Positions 32,390-41,780 are shown, counted from the first letter of the stretch. The stretch: 52,397 nt of DNA from Nevskia sp. (GCA_016779605.1 JADHNH010000013.1:1-52397), one strand, 5' to 3'. Notes: generated from the sequence alone by a model not told the origin. Numbers and translations: made by a program.

Positions 32390-32911
32390 ATGATCCGCGT
32401 GGCGCTGTTCGAGCCCGAGATCCCGCCCAACACCGGCAATATCATCCGCCTGTGCGCCAACAGCGGCGCGGCGCTGCACCTGGTGCGGCCGCTGGGCTTT
32501 ACGCTAGACGACGCGCAGCTGCGCCGCGCTGGCCTCGACTACCGTGAATATGCGCCGGTGCAGGTGCACGACAGCCTCGACGCCCTGCTGGAGACGCTCG
32601 CGCCGGTGCGCATGCTGGCGTTCAGCACGCGCGGGAAAATCCCCTACGATCGCTGGCGCTACGGCGCGGACGACCTGCTGCTGTTCGGGCCGGAGACGCG
32701 CGGGCTGCCGGCGGCGGTGCTGGAGCGCGTGCCGGAAGCGCAGCATCTGTACATTCCGCAGCGCCCGGGCATGCGCAGCCTCAACCTGTCCAACGCGGTG
32801 GCGGTGGCGGTGTACGAAGCCTGGCGGCAGGTCGGGTTCGCCGGGGCTGCGGTCCCGGACCCGGCGCAAGCCATACCCGCGCCGCACGCGGCAGGCGATA
32901 ATGCGGGCTGA
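32390..32911 (+). CDS. trmL: tRNA (cytidine(34)-2'-O)-methyltransferase TrmL
   Basis: A 173-residue SPOUT methyltransferase that 2'-O-methylates the wobble base of leucine tRNAs. MIRVALFEPEIPPNTGNIIR, LLFGPETRGLP and the knot segment GMRSLNLSNAVAVAVYEAW are the three SPOUT motifs in order. The ATG at 32390 is chosen by homology, since the open frame continues far upstream. It lies 21 bp ahead of the deoxysugar genes on the same strand and may share their transcript, although its function is unrelated. The C-terminal Ala/Pro-rich tail is not conserved. Confidence 0.92.
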   Translation: MIRVALFEPEIPPNTGNIIRLCANSGAALHLVRPLGFTLDDAQLRRAGLDYREYAPVQVHDSLDALLETLAPVRMLAFSTRGKIPYDRWRYGADDLLLFGPETRGLPAAVLERVPEAQHLYIPQRPGMRSLNLSNAVAVAVYEAWRQVGFAGAAVPDPAQAIPAPHAAGDNAG

Positions 32912-32932
32912 ACCGCCCCTGGAACCGGTCAC

Positions 32933-33700
32933 TTGAAAGCAGTCATTCTCGCCGGCGGCCTGGGCACCCGGATTGCCGAGGAAACCAGCCTGCGGCCCAA
33001 GCCGATGGTGGAGATCGGCGGCAAGCCGGTGCTCTGGCACGTGATGAAGATCTATTCGTCCCACGGGATCAACGATTTCATCATCTGCCTCGGCTACAAG
33101 GGTTACGTCATCAAGGAATATTTCGCCAACTACTTCCTGCACACTTCCGATGTGACCTTCGATCTGGCCAACAACCGGATGGACGTGCTGCACCGCCACG
33201 CCGAACCCTGGCGCGTGACCCTGGTCGACACCGGCGAGGCCACCCAGACCGGCGGGCGCCTGAAGCGCGTGCGCGACTACATCGGCGCGGAGGATTTCTG
33301 CCTGACTTACGGCGACGGCGTCGCCGACGTCGACATCGGCGCGCTGGTCGCCTTCCACCGCCGCCAGAAGACTCTGGCCACGCTGACCGCCTCGCAGCCG
33401 CCCGGGCGGTTCGGCGCGCTCGACATGGACGGCCACCTCATCACCGCCTTCCGCGAGAAGCCGCAGGGCGACGGCGCCTGGATCAACGGCGGCTTTTTCG
33501 TATTGTCGCCGCGGGCGCTGGACCTGATCGACGGCGACGACACCGCCTGGGAACGCGAGCCGCTCGAGCGGCTGGCTGCGCAGGGCCAGTTGTCGGCCTA
33601 CCAGCACACGGGCTTCTGGCAGTGCATGGACACGCTGCGCGACAAGAAACTGCTCGAGTCCCTATGGGAGTCGGGGCGAGCGCCCTGGAAGAGCTGGTGA
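32933..33700 (+). CDS. rfbF: Glucose-1-phosphate cytidylyltransferase
   Basis: A 255-residue nucleotidyltransferase making CDP-glucose from glucose 1-phosphate and [23 protein letters not shown] holds the GxGTR nucleotide loop, and [16 protein letters not shown] the catalytic lysine region. [14 protein letters not shown] and the C-terminal [20 protein letters not shown] are diagnostic of RfbF as opposed to the thymidylyltransferases. The start is TTG at 32933. It overlaps rfbG by 4 nt (GTGA). It commits sugar flux to the CDP-deoxysugar route encoded by the next five genes. Confidence 0.95.
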   Translation: MKAVILAGGLGTRIAEETSLRPKPMVEIGGKPVLWHVMKIYSSHGINDFIICLGYKGYVIKEYFANYFLHTSDVTFDLANNRMDVLHRHAEPWRVTLVDTGEATQTGGRLKRVRDYIGAEDFCLTYGDGVADVDIGALVAFHRRQKTLATLTASQPPGRFGALDMDGHLITAFREKPQGDGAWINGGFFVLSPRALDLIDGDDTAWEREPLERLAAQGQLSAYQHTGFWQCMDTLRDKKLLESLWESGRAPWKSW

Positions 33701-34782
33701 GCGGCGCGGCTGCGTTCTGGCCTGGCCGGCGGGTATTCCTGACCGGCCACACTGGCTTCAAAGGCGGCTGGCTGGCGCTGTGGCTGCGGCGCCTGGGCGC
33801 GATAGTGCACGGTTACGCGCTAGCGCCGCCGACCGAGCCCAACCTGTTCTCCCTGGCGCGGGTCGGCGAGGGCCTGCATTCGGTGATCGCGGACCTGGAC
33901 GATTGCGCCGCCCTGCGCCGCGCCGTAGAGCAAGCGCGGCCGGAAGTGGTCTTCCACCTGGCCGCGCAGGCGCTGGTGCACGAGGGCTACGAAGATCCGG
34001 CCGCCACCTACCGTACCAACGTGCTGGGCACTGTGCATCTGCTGGATGCGGTGCGCCATTGCCCAGGCGTACGCGCGGTGGTCAACGTCACCAGCGACAA
34101 GTGCTACGAAAACCGCGAGTGGGAGTGGGGCTATCGCGAGAACGACCGACTCGGCGGCTACGATCCCTACAGCAGCAGCAAGGCCTGCGCCGAACTGGTG
34201 ACCGATTCCTTCCGCAACGCCTTCTTCCCCCCAGCGCGCCACGCCGAGCACGGCGTGGCGCTGGCCAGCGCGCGCGCCGGCAACGTCATCGGCGGCGGCG
34301 ACTGGGGCCGCGACCGCCTGCTGCCTGACGTGTTCCGCGCCATCGACGCTGGCGCGTCGGCGCTGATCCGGCGGCCGCAAGCGGTGCGGCCCTGGCAGCA
34401 CGTGCTGGAGCCGCTGCAGGGCTACCTGCTGCTGGCGCAACGGCTGGTCGAGCAGGGCGCGGCGTTCGGCGAAGGCTGGAATTTCGGGCCGCCTGCGGAG
34501 GATGCCCAGCCGGTGCGCGAGGTCGTCGAGCGCCTGGTGCGGGCCTGGGGCGCCGAAGCCCGCTGGCACTGCGAGCCGATCGCGGCGGGTGCCCACGAGG
34601 CCGGCCAGTTGCGGTTGGACTGCGCCAAGGCGAGGGCTCGGCTCGGCTGGCAGCCGCGCCTGCGCTTGGAGCAGGCGTTGGACTGGACCGTGGCCTGGCA
34701 CCGCGCGCGCCGCCGCGACGAGGACCTGCGCGCGGAAAGCCTGCGGCAGATCGCCGCGTACGAAGCGCAGGGCGCCGCGTGA
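33697..34782 (+). CDS. rfbG: CDP-glucose 4,6-dehydratase
   Basis: A 361-residue extended SDR that converts CDP-glucose to CDP-4-keto-6-deoxy-D-glucose. [20 protein letters not shown] matches RfbG closely, with the NAD motif TGHTGFKG. The active-site stretch contains [14 protein letters not shown] and YDPYSSSK (Tyr-x3-Lys). [17 protein letters not shown] and [14 protein letters not shown] follow. The GTG at 33697 is preferred: it overlaps the rfbF stop (GTGA), has GGAAGAG just upstream, and gives the family N-terminus; an ATG at 33664 is the alternative. Confidence 0.95.
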   Translation: MSGAAAFWPGRRVFLTGHTGFKGGWLALWLRRLGAIVHGYALAPPTEPNLFSLARVGEGLHSVIADLDDCAALRRAVEQARPEVVFHLAAQALVHEGYEDPAATYRTNVLGTVHLLDAVRHCPGVRAVVNVTSDKCYENREWEWGYRENDRLGGYDPYSSSKACAELVTDSFRNAFFPPARHAEHGVALASARAGNVIGGGDWGRDRLLPDVFRAIDAGASALIRRPQAVRPWQHVLEPLQGYLLLAQRLVEQGAAFGEGWNFGPPAEDAQPVREVVERLVRAWGAEARWHCEPIAAGAHEAGQLRLDCAKARARLGWQPRLRLEQALDWTVAWHRARRRDEDLRAESLRQIAAYEAQGAA

Positions 34783-36017
34783 GCGCCAACGCCTGCCGCT
34801 TCTGCGGCGCGCCGCTGTCGCATTCGTTCTGCGACCTGGGCATGTCGCCGCTGTCCAACGCCAACCTGCGCGCCGACCAGCTCAATGCGGCGGAGAAGTT
34901 CTATCCGCTGCACGCGTATGTGTGCGACCGCTGCTGGCTGGTGCAGCTGCCCGACCACGAAACGCCGGAAAACATCTTCGCCCGGGACTACGCCTATTTT
35001 TCCTCGTATTCGGACACCTGGCTCGCGCATGCGCGCGCCTACGTCGAGGAGATGATCGCGCGCTTCGGTTACGGTGCGCACAGCCACGTCGTCGAGATCG
35101 CCAGCAACGACGGCTACCTGCTGCAGTATTTCCAGCGCCGCGGAGTGCCGGTGACCGGCATCGAGCCGGCGCCGAACTGCGCCCGCGTGGCGCAGGACAA
35201 GGGCATCCCGACGGAAGTGCGGTTTTTCGGCGTCGCGGCCGCGCGCGAGCTGGCCGCGCAGGGCCGCTGCGCGGACCTGCTGCTGGGCAACAACGTGCTG
35301 GCGCACGTGCCCGACCTCAACGATTTCGTCGCCGGCTTGCCGCTGCTGCTCAAGCCGGGCGGCGTGGTGACCATGGAATTCCCGCATCTGCTGCGGCTGA
35401 TCGAGGGCAACCAGTTCGACACGATTTACCAGGAGCACTACTCCTACCTGTCCCTGCTCACCGTCGAGCGCGTCTTCGCCCGCCATGGGCTGGTGCTGTT
35501 CGACGTGCAGGAATTGCCCACCCACGGCGGTTCGCTGCGGATCTTCGCGCGGCACGCGGCGGATGCGTCGCGGCCGGTGGGCGCCGCGGTGCAGACCCTG
35601 CGGCGGGCGGAGCTCGCCGCAGGGCTCGCCGACACCGCCGCCTACGCGGCCTTCGCCGACCGCGTCTGCCGGACCCGTTACGCGCTGCTGGAATTCCTCA
35701 TCGCGGCGCGGCGCCAGGGCAAGACCGTGTGGGGCTACGGCGCGCCCGCCAAGGGCAACACCCTGCTCAACTACTGCGGCATCCGCGGCGACCTGCTGGC
35801 GGCCACGGTCGATCGCAGCCCGCACAAGCAGGGCCTGTTCCTGCCCGGCACGCACATCCCGATCCTGGCGCCGGAAGCGGTGGCGGCGGCGCGGCCGGAC
35901 TACCTGTTGATCCTGCCCTGGAATCTGCGCGACGAGATCACCGGGCAGATGGCGTATATCCGCCAATGGGGCGGGCGCTTCGTCGTACCTATTCCCGAAG
36001 TCGAGGTGCTGCCGTGA
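34779..36017 (+). CDS. SAM-dependent sugar C-methyltransferase (TylC3-like)
   Basis: A 412-residue protein with the three-part build of NDP-hexose C-methyltransferases. An N-terminal zinc-binding region (CRFCGAPL, then CDRCWLVQ) comes first, then a SAM-binding domain with VVEIASNDGYLL (around residue 106) and EFPHLLRLIEGNQFDTIYQE. A C-terminal domain carries WGYGAPAKGNTLLNYCGI. Homologues such as TylC3 methylate C-3 of 4-keto sugars. Sitting between the 4,6-dehydratase and an epimerase, it probably makes CDP-3-C-methyl-4-keto-6-deoxyhexose. The GTG start overlaps the rfbG stop (GTGA). Confidence 0.9.
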   Translation: MSANACRFCGAPLSHSFCDLGMSPLSNANLRADQLNAAEKFYPLHAYVCDRCWLVQLPDHETPENIFARDYAYFSSYSDTWLAHARAYVEEMIARFGYGAHSHVVEIASNDGYLLQYFQRRGVPVTGIEPAPNCARVAQDKGIPTEVRFFGVAAARELAAQGRCADLLLGNNVLAHVPDLNDFVAGLPLLLKPGGVVTMEFPHLLRLIEGNQFDTIYQEHYSYLSLLTVERVFARHGLVLFDVQELPTHGGSLRIFARHAADASRPVGAAVQTLRRAELAAGLADTAAYAAFADRVCRTRYALLEFLIAARRQGKTVWGYGAPAKGNTLLNYCGIRGDLLAATVDRSPHKQGLFLPGTHIPILAPEAVAAARPDYLLILPWNLRDEITGQMAYIRQWGGRFVVPIPEVEVLP

Positions 36018-36547
36018 AATTCGCGGACACGCCGCTGCCCGGTGTCGTAGTCATCGAGCCGGAACCGATCGTCGATGAGCGCGGCTTTTTCGCACGCCTG
36101 TTCTGCGCGCGGGAATTCGCCGCGCACGGCCTGGTGCCGCACCTGGAGCAGTACAGCGTGTCGTTCAGCGCACGCGCCGGCACCTTGCGCGGCATGCATT
36201 ACCAGGCCGAGCCTCACGCCGAAGCCAAGCTGGTGCGCTGCACGAGCGGTGCGATTTACGACGTGGCGCTGGACCTGCGCAGCGACTCGCCGAGCTTCAA
36301 GCGTTGGTTCGCGGTTGAGCTGTCGGCCGGCAATCGCCGTGCGCTGTATCTCCCGCAGGGTTGCGCCCACGGGTTCCAGACCTTGTGCGACGACGTCGAG
36401 GTGAGCTATGGCATTTCGGCTCCCTACGTGCCGGCCGCGGCGCGCGGCGTGCGCTGGGATGACCCGGCGTTCGGCATCGAGTGGCCGGCGGCGGCTTGCC
36501 GCACCATGGCCGAGCGCGACCGCACCTATCCGGATTTCCGCGGATGA
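36014..36547 (+). CDS. Sugar nucleotide 3,5-epimerase (RmlC/RfbC family)
   Basis: A 177-residue cupin. RGFFARLFCAREF, the catalytic-His segment RGMHYQ (around residue 64), YLPQGCAHGFQTL and the C-terminal GVRWDDPAFGIEWP define the RmlC family. The tyrosine acid is probably in SAPYVPAAARG. No dTDP-rhamnose genes (rmlA, rmlB, rmlD) are present, so the substrate is more likely the CDP-4-keto sugar made by the neighbouring enzymes; epimerisation at C-5 would give the L-configuration. With C-3 methylated, C-3 epimerisation may not apply. The GTG start overlaps the previous stop (GTGA). Confidence 0.9.
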   Translation: MKFADTPLPGVVVIEPEPIVDERGFFARLFCAREFAAHGLVPHLEQYSVSFSARAGTLRGMHYQAEPHAEAKLVRCTSGAIYDVALDLRSDSPSFKRWFAVELSAGNRRALYLPQGCAHGFQTLCDDVEVSYGISAPYVPAAARGVRWDDPAFGIEWPAAACRTMAERDRTYPDFRG

Positions 36548-37452
36548 AGCGGGTGCTCGTGACCGGCGCTTCCGGCTTCATCGGCCGGCAGGTGCTGGCG
36601 CCGCTGCTGGCCAGCGGCTACGAAGTGCACGCGGTGGCGCGTCGCTGCGCGCCGTCAGCCGGGATCGCCTGGCATTGCGCCGACTTGCTCGAACCCGGCA
36701 GTGCGCGCCGGGTGCTCGATGCGGTGCGTCCCAGCCACCTGCTGCACCTGGCCTGGTATGCCGAGCACGGCAAGTTCTGGAGCGCCGCCGAGAACTACGC
36801 CTGGGTCGGTGCCACGCTGGAGCTGCTGCGCGCGTTCGCCGACGCCGGCGGCCGCCGCGCGGTGGCGGCAGGTACCTGCGCCGAATACGACGTGCGTTAC
36901 GGCTATTGCGACGAATCCATCACGCCGACGGCGCCGGCCAACGATTATGGCGTGTGCAAGAACGCGATGCGCGCGCTGTTCGACGCCTATTGCGCACGCC
37001 GCGGTGTGAGCGGCGCCTGGGGCCGGCTTTTCCATCTCTACGGCCCGCATGAGCATCCGGCCAGGCTGGTGGCATCGGTGGCGCGGTCGCTGCTGCAGGA
37101 CGAAGACGCCGCCTGCAGCCATGGCCGCCAGCTGCGTGACTTCCTGCACGTGGCCGACAGTGCCGCGGCGCTTGTGGCGCTGCTCGATAGCGACGTAACC
37201 GGCGCCGTCAATATCGGCTCCGGGCAGGCGGTCAGCATCGGCGAAGTGGCGCGGCGGCTGGCGCTGCTGGCCGGGCGCCCGCAGCGGCTCCAGCTGGGTG
37301 CGCGACCCGCGCCCGCGGGCGAGCCGCCGGTGCTGATCGCGGCCACCCGGCGACTGCACGAGGAAGTCGGCTGGCGGCCGCGCCACGGGCTCGACGCCGG
37401 CCTGCAGTTGACGCTGGACTGGTGGCGCAACGAATTGAAATCCCCCGCTTAG
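36544..37452 (+). CDS. NAD(P)-dependent sugar epimerase/4-ketoreductase
   Basis: A 302-residue extended SDR with the Rossmann motif GASGFIG (residues 8-14), a Thr/Cys catalytic region AAGTCAEYD and a YGVCK (Tyr-x3-Lys) active site. GRLFHLYGPHEHPARLVAS and NIGSGQAVSIGEVARRLALL are typical of the family. In this position it is expected to reduce the 4-keto group of the CDP-sugar and finish the deoxyhexose. Epimerase activity cannot be excluded. The ATG overlaps the epimerase stop (ATGA), so its translation is coupled to the upstream gene. Confidence 0.88.
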   Translation: MKRVLVTGASGFIGRQVLAPLLASGYEVHAVARRCAPSAGIAWHCADLLEPGSARRVLDAVRPSHLLHLAWYAEHGKFWSAAENYAWVGATLELLRAFADAGGRRAVAAGTCAEYDVRYGYCDESITPTAPANDYGVCKNAMRALFDAYCARRGVSGAWGRLFHLYGPHEHPARLVASVARSLLQDEDAACSHGRQLRDFLHVADSAAALVALLDSDVTGAVNIGSGQAVSIGEVARRLALLAGRPQRLQLGARPAPAGEPPVLIAATRRLHEEVGWRPRHGLDAGLQLTLDWWRNELKSPA

Positions 37453-37471
37453 ACCCGCGAGACGCCCGCTA

Positions 37472-38239
37472 GTGAAAATCCTCATCGACACCGACGGCAA
37501 AACCCTGGTCTGCGGCGAAGGCGCTGCCGCGCGCACGCTGCCGCTGTACGGCGACGAAGCCTTCGAGATCCTGTCCGAACATTGGCTCAAGGTCGGCTGG
37601 AACCAGAAGTACCCTTATACCTTCAGCTGGATGGGCCGGCCGGTCATCCAGCTGCCGGAAGACCTGCTGCGCGCGCAGGAAGTGATCTACCGGCTCAAGC
37701 CCGACGTTATCATCGAGACCGGCGTCGCCCACGGCGGTTCGCTGATTTTCTACGCCAGCCTGTTCAAGGCGATGGGCCATGGCGGCCGCGTGATCGGCGT
37801 GGACATCGAGATCCGCCCGCACAACCGGCGTGCGATCGAAGCGCATGAGCTGTTTCCCTATCTCACGCTGATCGAAGGCAGCTCGACCGATCCGGCGATC
37901 GTGGCGCGGGTCAAGTCCCAAGCCGCTGCGGGGCAGTCGGTGTTGGTGATCCTCGACTCCAACCACAGCAAGGCGCATGTCGCAGCGGAACTCGTCGCCT
38001 ACCACGACCTGGTGACCCCGGGTTCATATATCGTGGCCACCGATGGCAGCATGAAGGACCTTCACGATGTGCCGCGCGGCAAGCCGGAGTGGATCTGGGA
38101 CCATCCGACCGCGGCGGCGGCGGAGTTCGCCTTGGCCCATCCGCAGTTCGTGCTGGAGCAGCCGCCCTGGCCGTTCAACGAGAGCAGCCTCAAGCACAAC
38201 ATCACGCACTGGCCAGGCGCCTGGCTCAAGCGCCTGTGA
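37472..38239 (+). CDS. CmcI/cephalosporin-hydroxylase-family sugar O-methyltransferase
   Basis: A 255-residue protein of the CmcI family. Despite the hydroxylase name, these are SAM-dependent methyltransferases that include rhamnosyl O-methyltransferases. The SAM-binding core is IIETGVAHGGSLIFYASL, followed by the acidic GVDIEIRPHNR and a metal-binding type LVILDSNHSKAHV. SYIVATDGSMKDLHDVP and EQPPWPFNESSLKHNI are characteristic. Next to the deoxysugar genes it probably O-methylates the CDP-sugar or the finished glycan. The start is GTG at 37472. Its stop overlaps the next gene (GTGA). Confidence 0.88.
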   Translation: MKILIDTDGKTLVCGEGAAARTLPLYGDEAFEILSEHWLKVGWNQKYPYTFSWMGRPVIQLPEDLLRAQEVIYRLKPDVIIETGVAHGGSLIFYASLFKAMGHGGRVIGVDIEIRPHNRRAIEAHELFPYLTLIEGSSTDPAIVARVKSQAAAGQSVLVILDSNHSKAHVAAELVAYHDLVTPGSYIVATDGSMKDLHDVPRGKPEWIWDHPTAAAAEFALAHPQFVLEQPPWPFNESSLKHNITHWPGAWLKRL

Positions 38240-39570
38240 GCTTTTCGCCGCTCGTGGTGCTGCCCACGCGCAACCGCGCGGAGCTGGCGCTGACCGCCCT
38301 GGGTTCGGTGCTGGAGTGCCCGGAGCAGGAACTGCGCGTCTGGGTTTCCGACAACTCCACCGACGCCGCCCAGGCCGAGCGGCTGCGCGCCGCCTGTGCC
38401 GGGCTCGGCGATCCGCGCCTGCAATACCTGCGGCCGGACGAGCCGCTGTCGATGAGCCGGCACTGGGAGTGGATCGTTCAGCGTGCGCTGGCCGAGGGCG
38501 CAAAGCCGGGTGCGGCGACGCACCTGGCCATGCTCACCGACCGCATGGTATTCGTCGCCGGCGCGCTGACGGACCTGCTGCGCGCGGCCGCGCGCCATCC
38601 GCAGCATGTGCTGGTCTACCCCAACGATCACCTCGACGACCTGCGCCAGCCGGCGCGGCTCAACCAGCACGAATGGACCGGCGCCGTGGTCGAACTGGAC
38701 AGCACGGCCTTCATTGCGCACATGCGTGCGAGCGGCTGGAGCATCGCACTGCCGCGGCTGCTCAACTGCATGGCGCCGCTGGCGGTGTGCGAGCGCCTGC
38801 GCGCCGCTTACGGCAACGTGCTCGACTCCATTTCGCCCGATGTCTGCTTCGGCTTTCGCGTGCTGGAACGCGAGCCGAATTTCCTGTTCCTGGACCGCCC
38901 GCTGATCGTCGACTACGCCATCGCCAGGAGCAACGGGCACAGCGCCGCGCGCGGCATACAGACCGGCGACTTCAAGGATTTCCTGCGGCAGCTCGACGCC
39001 CGCGGCATGAACTTCCTGGCGCCGGTGCCCGGACTGCCGGGCCCGGTCAGTTCGGTGTTCCACGAATACAACGCGGTGCGCGCGCACTCGCATAGCCCAC
39101 GGTTTCCCGCGCTCAACCTGGCGACCTCGCTGCGCCTGCTGCGGGGCGAGCTGCGCCGCGTGGAGGACCCGCAGGAGCGCCAGCTGCAGCAGGCGGCGGT
39201 GGCGCACTGGCGCCGCCGGCGGCTGGCCGAAGGCATGCCCGCCGGCACCTGGCGCGACCGCGCCGGGCGCATCGGCGCCAAGCTTGCGCCGGGCTATCTC
39301 GGCCGCAAGCTGGTCAAGTCGCTGTCGCGGCGCCGCAGCGATTACCGGAGCGCCTTCTGGCGCCTCCTCGGGCGTTGCGGAATGCGGCCTTACGCGGTGG
39401 GCGAGCGCATCAGCGAGTGGCTGGATCCCGCGGCCGCGCTGGCGCACGCCCGCACCCGGCCGCTGCCGCCCGTGCCGGCGCTTCCGGGCCTGGCGTACCG
39501 GGTACCGGGGCGGCTGGTCGAGGTGGGCTCGCCGGCGTCGTCGGGCGGTGCGGGCGAGGCGGCGCCTTGA
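38236..39570 (+). CDS. Glycosyltransferase family 2-like protein
   Basis: A 444-residue protein with an N-terminal GT-A domain: PLVVLPTRNRAELALTALGS at the start, a DNSTDAAQAERL nucleotide-binding segment, and the metal site apparently as MLTDRMVF. The C-terminal third (about residues 290-444) is basic and rich in Arg, with no recognisable domain. The start is GTG at 38236, overlapping the O-methyltransferase stop. It probably transfers a sugar to a surface glycan; the donor is unknown but may be the CDP-deoxysugar made by the upstream genes. Confidence 0.82.
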   Translation: MSFSPLVVLPTRNRAELALTALGSVLECPEQELRVWVSDNSTDAAQAERLRAACAGLGDPRLQYLRPDEPLSMSRHWEWIVQRALAEGAKPGAATHLAMLTDRMVFVAGALTDLLRAAARHPQHVLVYPNDHLDDLRQPARLNQHEWTGAVVELDSTAFIAHMRASGWSIALPRLLNCMAPLAVCERLRAAYGNVLDSISPDVCFGFRVLEREPNFLFLDRPLIVDYAIARSNGHSAARGIQTGDFKDFLRQLDARGMNFLAPVPGLPGPVSSVFHEYNAVRAHSHSPRFPALNLATSLRLLRGELRRVEDPQERQLQQAAVAHWRRRRLAEGMPAGTWRDRAGRIGAKLAPGYLGRKLVKSLSRRRSDYRSAFWRLLGRCGMRPYAVGERISEWLDPAAALAHARTRPLPPVPALPGLAYRVPGRLVEVGSPASSGGAGEAAP

Positions 39571-40691
39571 GCACGGAGCAGCCCTTCATCCTGTTCGTGC
39601 CGTCCTACGGCAAGGGCGGCAGCGGGGAGTTCGTGCGCTCAGTGTCCTTGGCGCAGGCCGCCCAGGCGCGCTGGCCTCAAGCGCGCATCGAGTTCCTGCT
39701 GCCGGGCGGCGCGGGCACGCGCCAGGATGCGCCGTTTCCCAAGCATTGCCACGCGGGGCCCGAGGACGACAAGGACGCCTTCGACCGCGAACAGATCCTG
39801 CGGCTGCGGCCGCAGCTTGCCGTGTTCGATTCAGGCTGCCGCACCTCGACCCTGCGGCTGTGCCACCGCCTGGGCATCCGCACGGCCTATATCAGCGATC
39901 GTCACGGCACCCTGCGCAAGGCCTTCCGCCTGGAGTGGCTGTGGCGTCTCGACGCGCATTGGCACCAGCGCGAGCACCTGACCGCCCCCCCATTCACGCC
40001 GCGCCAGCGCCTGCTGGCGCGGCTCGGCCGCACGCGGCGCCTGCATTTCGACACCTATTTTCCGGAAGCAGCGGCAGACTGGAGCCAGCTGCCGGCGGTC
40101 CTGCGCGAGCGCCTGGTGCGCGGCTACGTGCTGTTCTCGCCCGGCGGCGGCGGCTACCGCGTGGATGGCCGCCTGATCACCGACGTGTTCCTCGACGCGG
40201 CGGCGCGCGTTCGCCGGGGCGCCGGCCTGGAATGCCTCACCCTCCTCGGCCCGCTGTATCCCGGTGCCGCGCCCGACGACCCGGAACTGCCGACGCTGCG
40301 GGAAGTGCCGCAGGCGCTGTTCCTCGAGCTGATGCGCAGGGCCAGGGTGGTGGTGACCAACGGCGGCCATTCCCTGCATCAGGCGCTGGCCCGCGGCGCG
40401 GTGTGCGTCGCCGCGCCGCTGGGCGGCAGCGACCAGCCGGAACGCATCGAGGCCTATGGCAAGGCCGGCTTGGTGCGCGCGGCGGCGCCGGCGGCGGAGA
40501 CGCTCGCCGCGGCGGCCTGTGCGCTGGCGGGGGACGCCGCCGCCTGCTCGGCGATACGCCGGCGCATCGCCGCCCTGTCGATCCGCAACGGCATTCCGGT
40601 GATGCTCGACGGCATCGCCGGCCTGCTCGGGGAGGCCGCCGCCCCGGCCGTGCCGGCAGCTTGCTCCGGCACGGATGTAAGCTCAGTGTAA
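39567..40691 (+). CDS. GT-B-type glycosyltransferase-like protein (MurG/PseG-like C-terminus)
   Basis: A 374-residue protein. The N-terminal half (FILFVPSYGKGGSGEFVRSV) and the second half (LFSPGGGGYRVDG, then VVVTNGGHSLHQALARGAV and APLGGSDQPERIEAYGKAG) look like the two Rossmann halves of GT-B enzymes related to MurG or PseG. The glycine-rich GGHS loop would bind the nucleotide. The only start that overlaps the previous gene is TTG at 39567 (TTGA). Activity and acceptor are unknown; the context indicates surface glycan synthesis. Confidence 0.75.
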   Translation: MSTEQPFILFVPSYGKGGSGEFVRSVSLAQAAQARWPQARIEFLLPGGAGTRQDAPFPKHCHAGPEDDKDAFDREQILRLRPQLAVFDSGCRTSTLRLCHRLGIRTAYISDRHGTLRKAFRLEWLWRLDAHWHQREHLTAPPFTPRQRLLARLGRTRRLHFDTYFPEAAADWSQLPAVLRERLVRGYVLFSPGGGGYRVDGRLITDVFLDAAARVRRGAGLECLTLLGPLYPGAAPDDPELPTLREVPQALFLELMRRARVVVTNGGHSLHQALARGAVCVAAPLGGSDQPERIEAYGKAGLVRAAAPAAETLAAAACALAGDAAACSAIRRRIAALSIRNGIPVMLDGIAGLLGEAAAPAVPAACSGTDVSSV

Positions 40692-40802
40692 AAAACTGTG
40701 AACTTGCTGCCGAGTGCCCCGATAGAAGCCGGATTTCCCGTACCCTCGCGGTTGATCGCCTTGAAGCTCCCACCAGCCCAACGACTGGCAAGGTATCCAC
40801 CG

Positions 40803-41780
40803 ATGAAGCAGCGGGCCCTCAGAAAAGTCTTCGTGGTCGGTTGCCAGCGCTCCGGCACGTCCGTCATGCAGTCCGCGATCGCGCGCGCGGCCGGGCTGTA
40901 CACGCTGCGCGAGACCCACTACTTCGTGCACCTGCTGGGCGGCCAGGATCACTGGGTCTTCGACGACGAGGCGCTGTTCCGGCGCAAGCTGCGCGGCCGG
41001 CTTGCGCTGATGCGCGCCCGCACCTACAGCGAGTTGCGCCAGGACATGAGCGAGCTGCTGGGCGACCCGGCGCTGCGGCTGCGCCTGCGGCCGCGGCTGA
41101 CCGGGGCCGGTTACGTGGCCGAGTTCCAGCGCCTGATGAACGCGGCGGCGAGCCATTACGGCACCGCCGGGTGGCTGGAAAAAACGCCGTGGCACCTGCC
41201 TTACCTGGACATCATCCGCAGCCATATCCCGGATGCCCGCTTCATCCATGTCGCCCGCAACGGCGAGGACGTGGTGGCCTCGATCATCGACGGCGAGATG
41301 CGGCATTTCGAGCAGCGCTGGTTTCTGGGCGGCCTGGGCTATGCCGTGCGGCTATGGAACCGCGCCATGCAGACCCACCTGGCCTACGCCGGCCAGCCGG
41401 GCCACCTGGTGCTGCGCCACGAGGACTTCGTCGCCGACCCGGTGCAGACCCTGCGCCGGGTGCTGCAATTCCTCGACCTGCCGGCCGACGCGGTCGACCT
41501 GGGCACCGCCGCGCCGCCGGCGGCGGCGGAGCTTGCCGCCGCGCCATGGAAAAAGCATTGGCTGGCCGGTCCGGTCACCGCCCAGCGGCGCAAGTTCGAG
41601 ACCTTGATGAGCCCGCCGATGCAGCAATGGGTAAAGACGCGATTGGAAGACTACGAAAGGGTCTCGGAGGTGTTGGCCGAATGCCTGGCGCGCGCGGGCC
41701 ATGCCCTGCACGAACCGCGTTCGATGCAAGGCAGGGCGGCAGTGCAGGGCGTGGCATTCGCCAGCGGGGTCGGCCGCTAG
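40803..41780 (+). CDS. Sulfotransferase-family protein
   Basis: A 325-residue protein with the PAPS 5'-phosphosulfate loop GCQRSGTS (residues 13-20) and a 3'-phosphate segment FIHVARNGEDVVAS (about 144-157). WLEKTPWHLPYLDIIRSHIP and LRHEDFVADPVQTLRRVLQFL also match PAPS-dependent sulfotransferases. It probably sulfates a sugar or lipid of the same glycan. The ATG at 40803 is chosen; the 111 bp upstream (40692-40802) are less GC-rich than the flanking genes, appear non-coding, and may hold an internal promoter. Its stop overlaps the next GTG by one base (TAGTG). Confidence 0.87.
   Translation: MKQRALRKVFVVGCQRSGTSVMQSAIARAAGLYTLRETHYFVHLLGGQDHWVFDDEALFRRKLRGRLALMRARTYSELRQDMSELLGDPALRLRLRPRLTGAGYVAEFQRLMNAAASHYGTAGWLEKTPWHLPYLDIIRSHIPDARFIHVARNGEDVVASIIDGEMRHFEQRWFLGGLGYAVRLWNRAMQTHLAYAGQPGHLVLRHEDFVADPVQTLRRVLQFLDLPADAVDLGTAAPPAAAELAAAPWKKHWLAGPVTAQRRKFETLMSPPMQQWVKTRLEDYERVSEVLAECLARAGHALHEPRSMQGRAAVQGVAFASGVGR

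Noticed and set aside
36014-36547. dTDP-L-rhamnose pathway
   Set aside because: The RmlC-like epimerase alone suggested it, but rmlA, rmlB and rmlD are missing and the flanking enzymes are CDP-specific.
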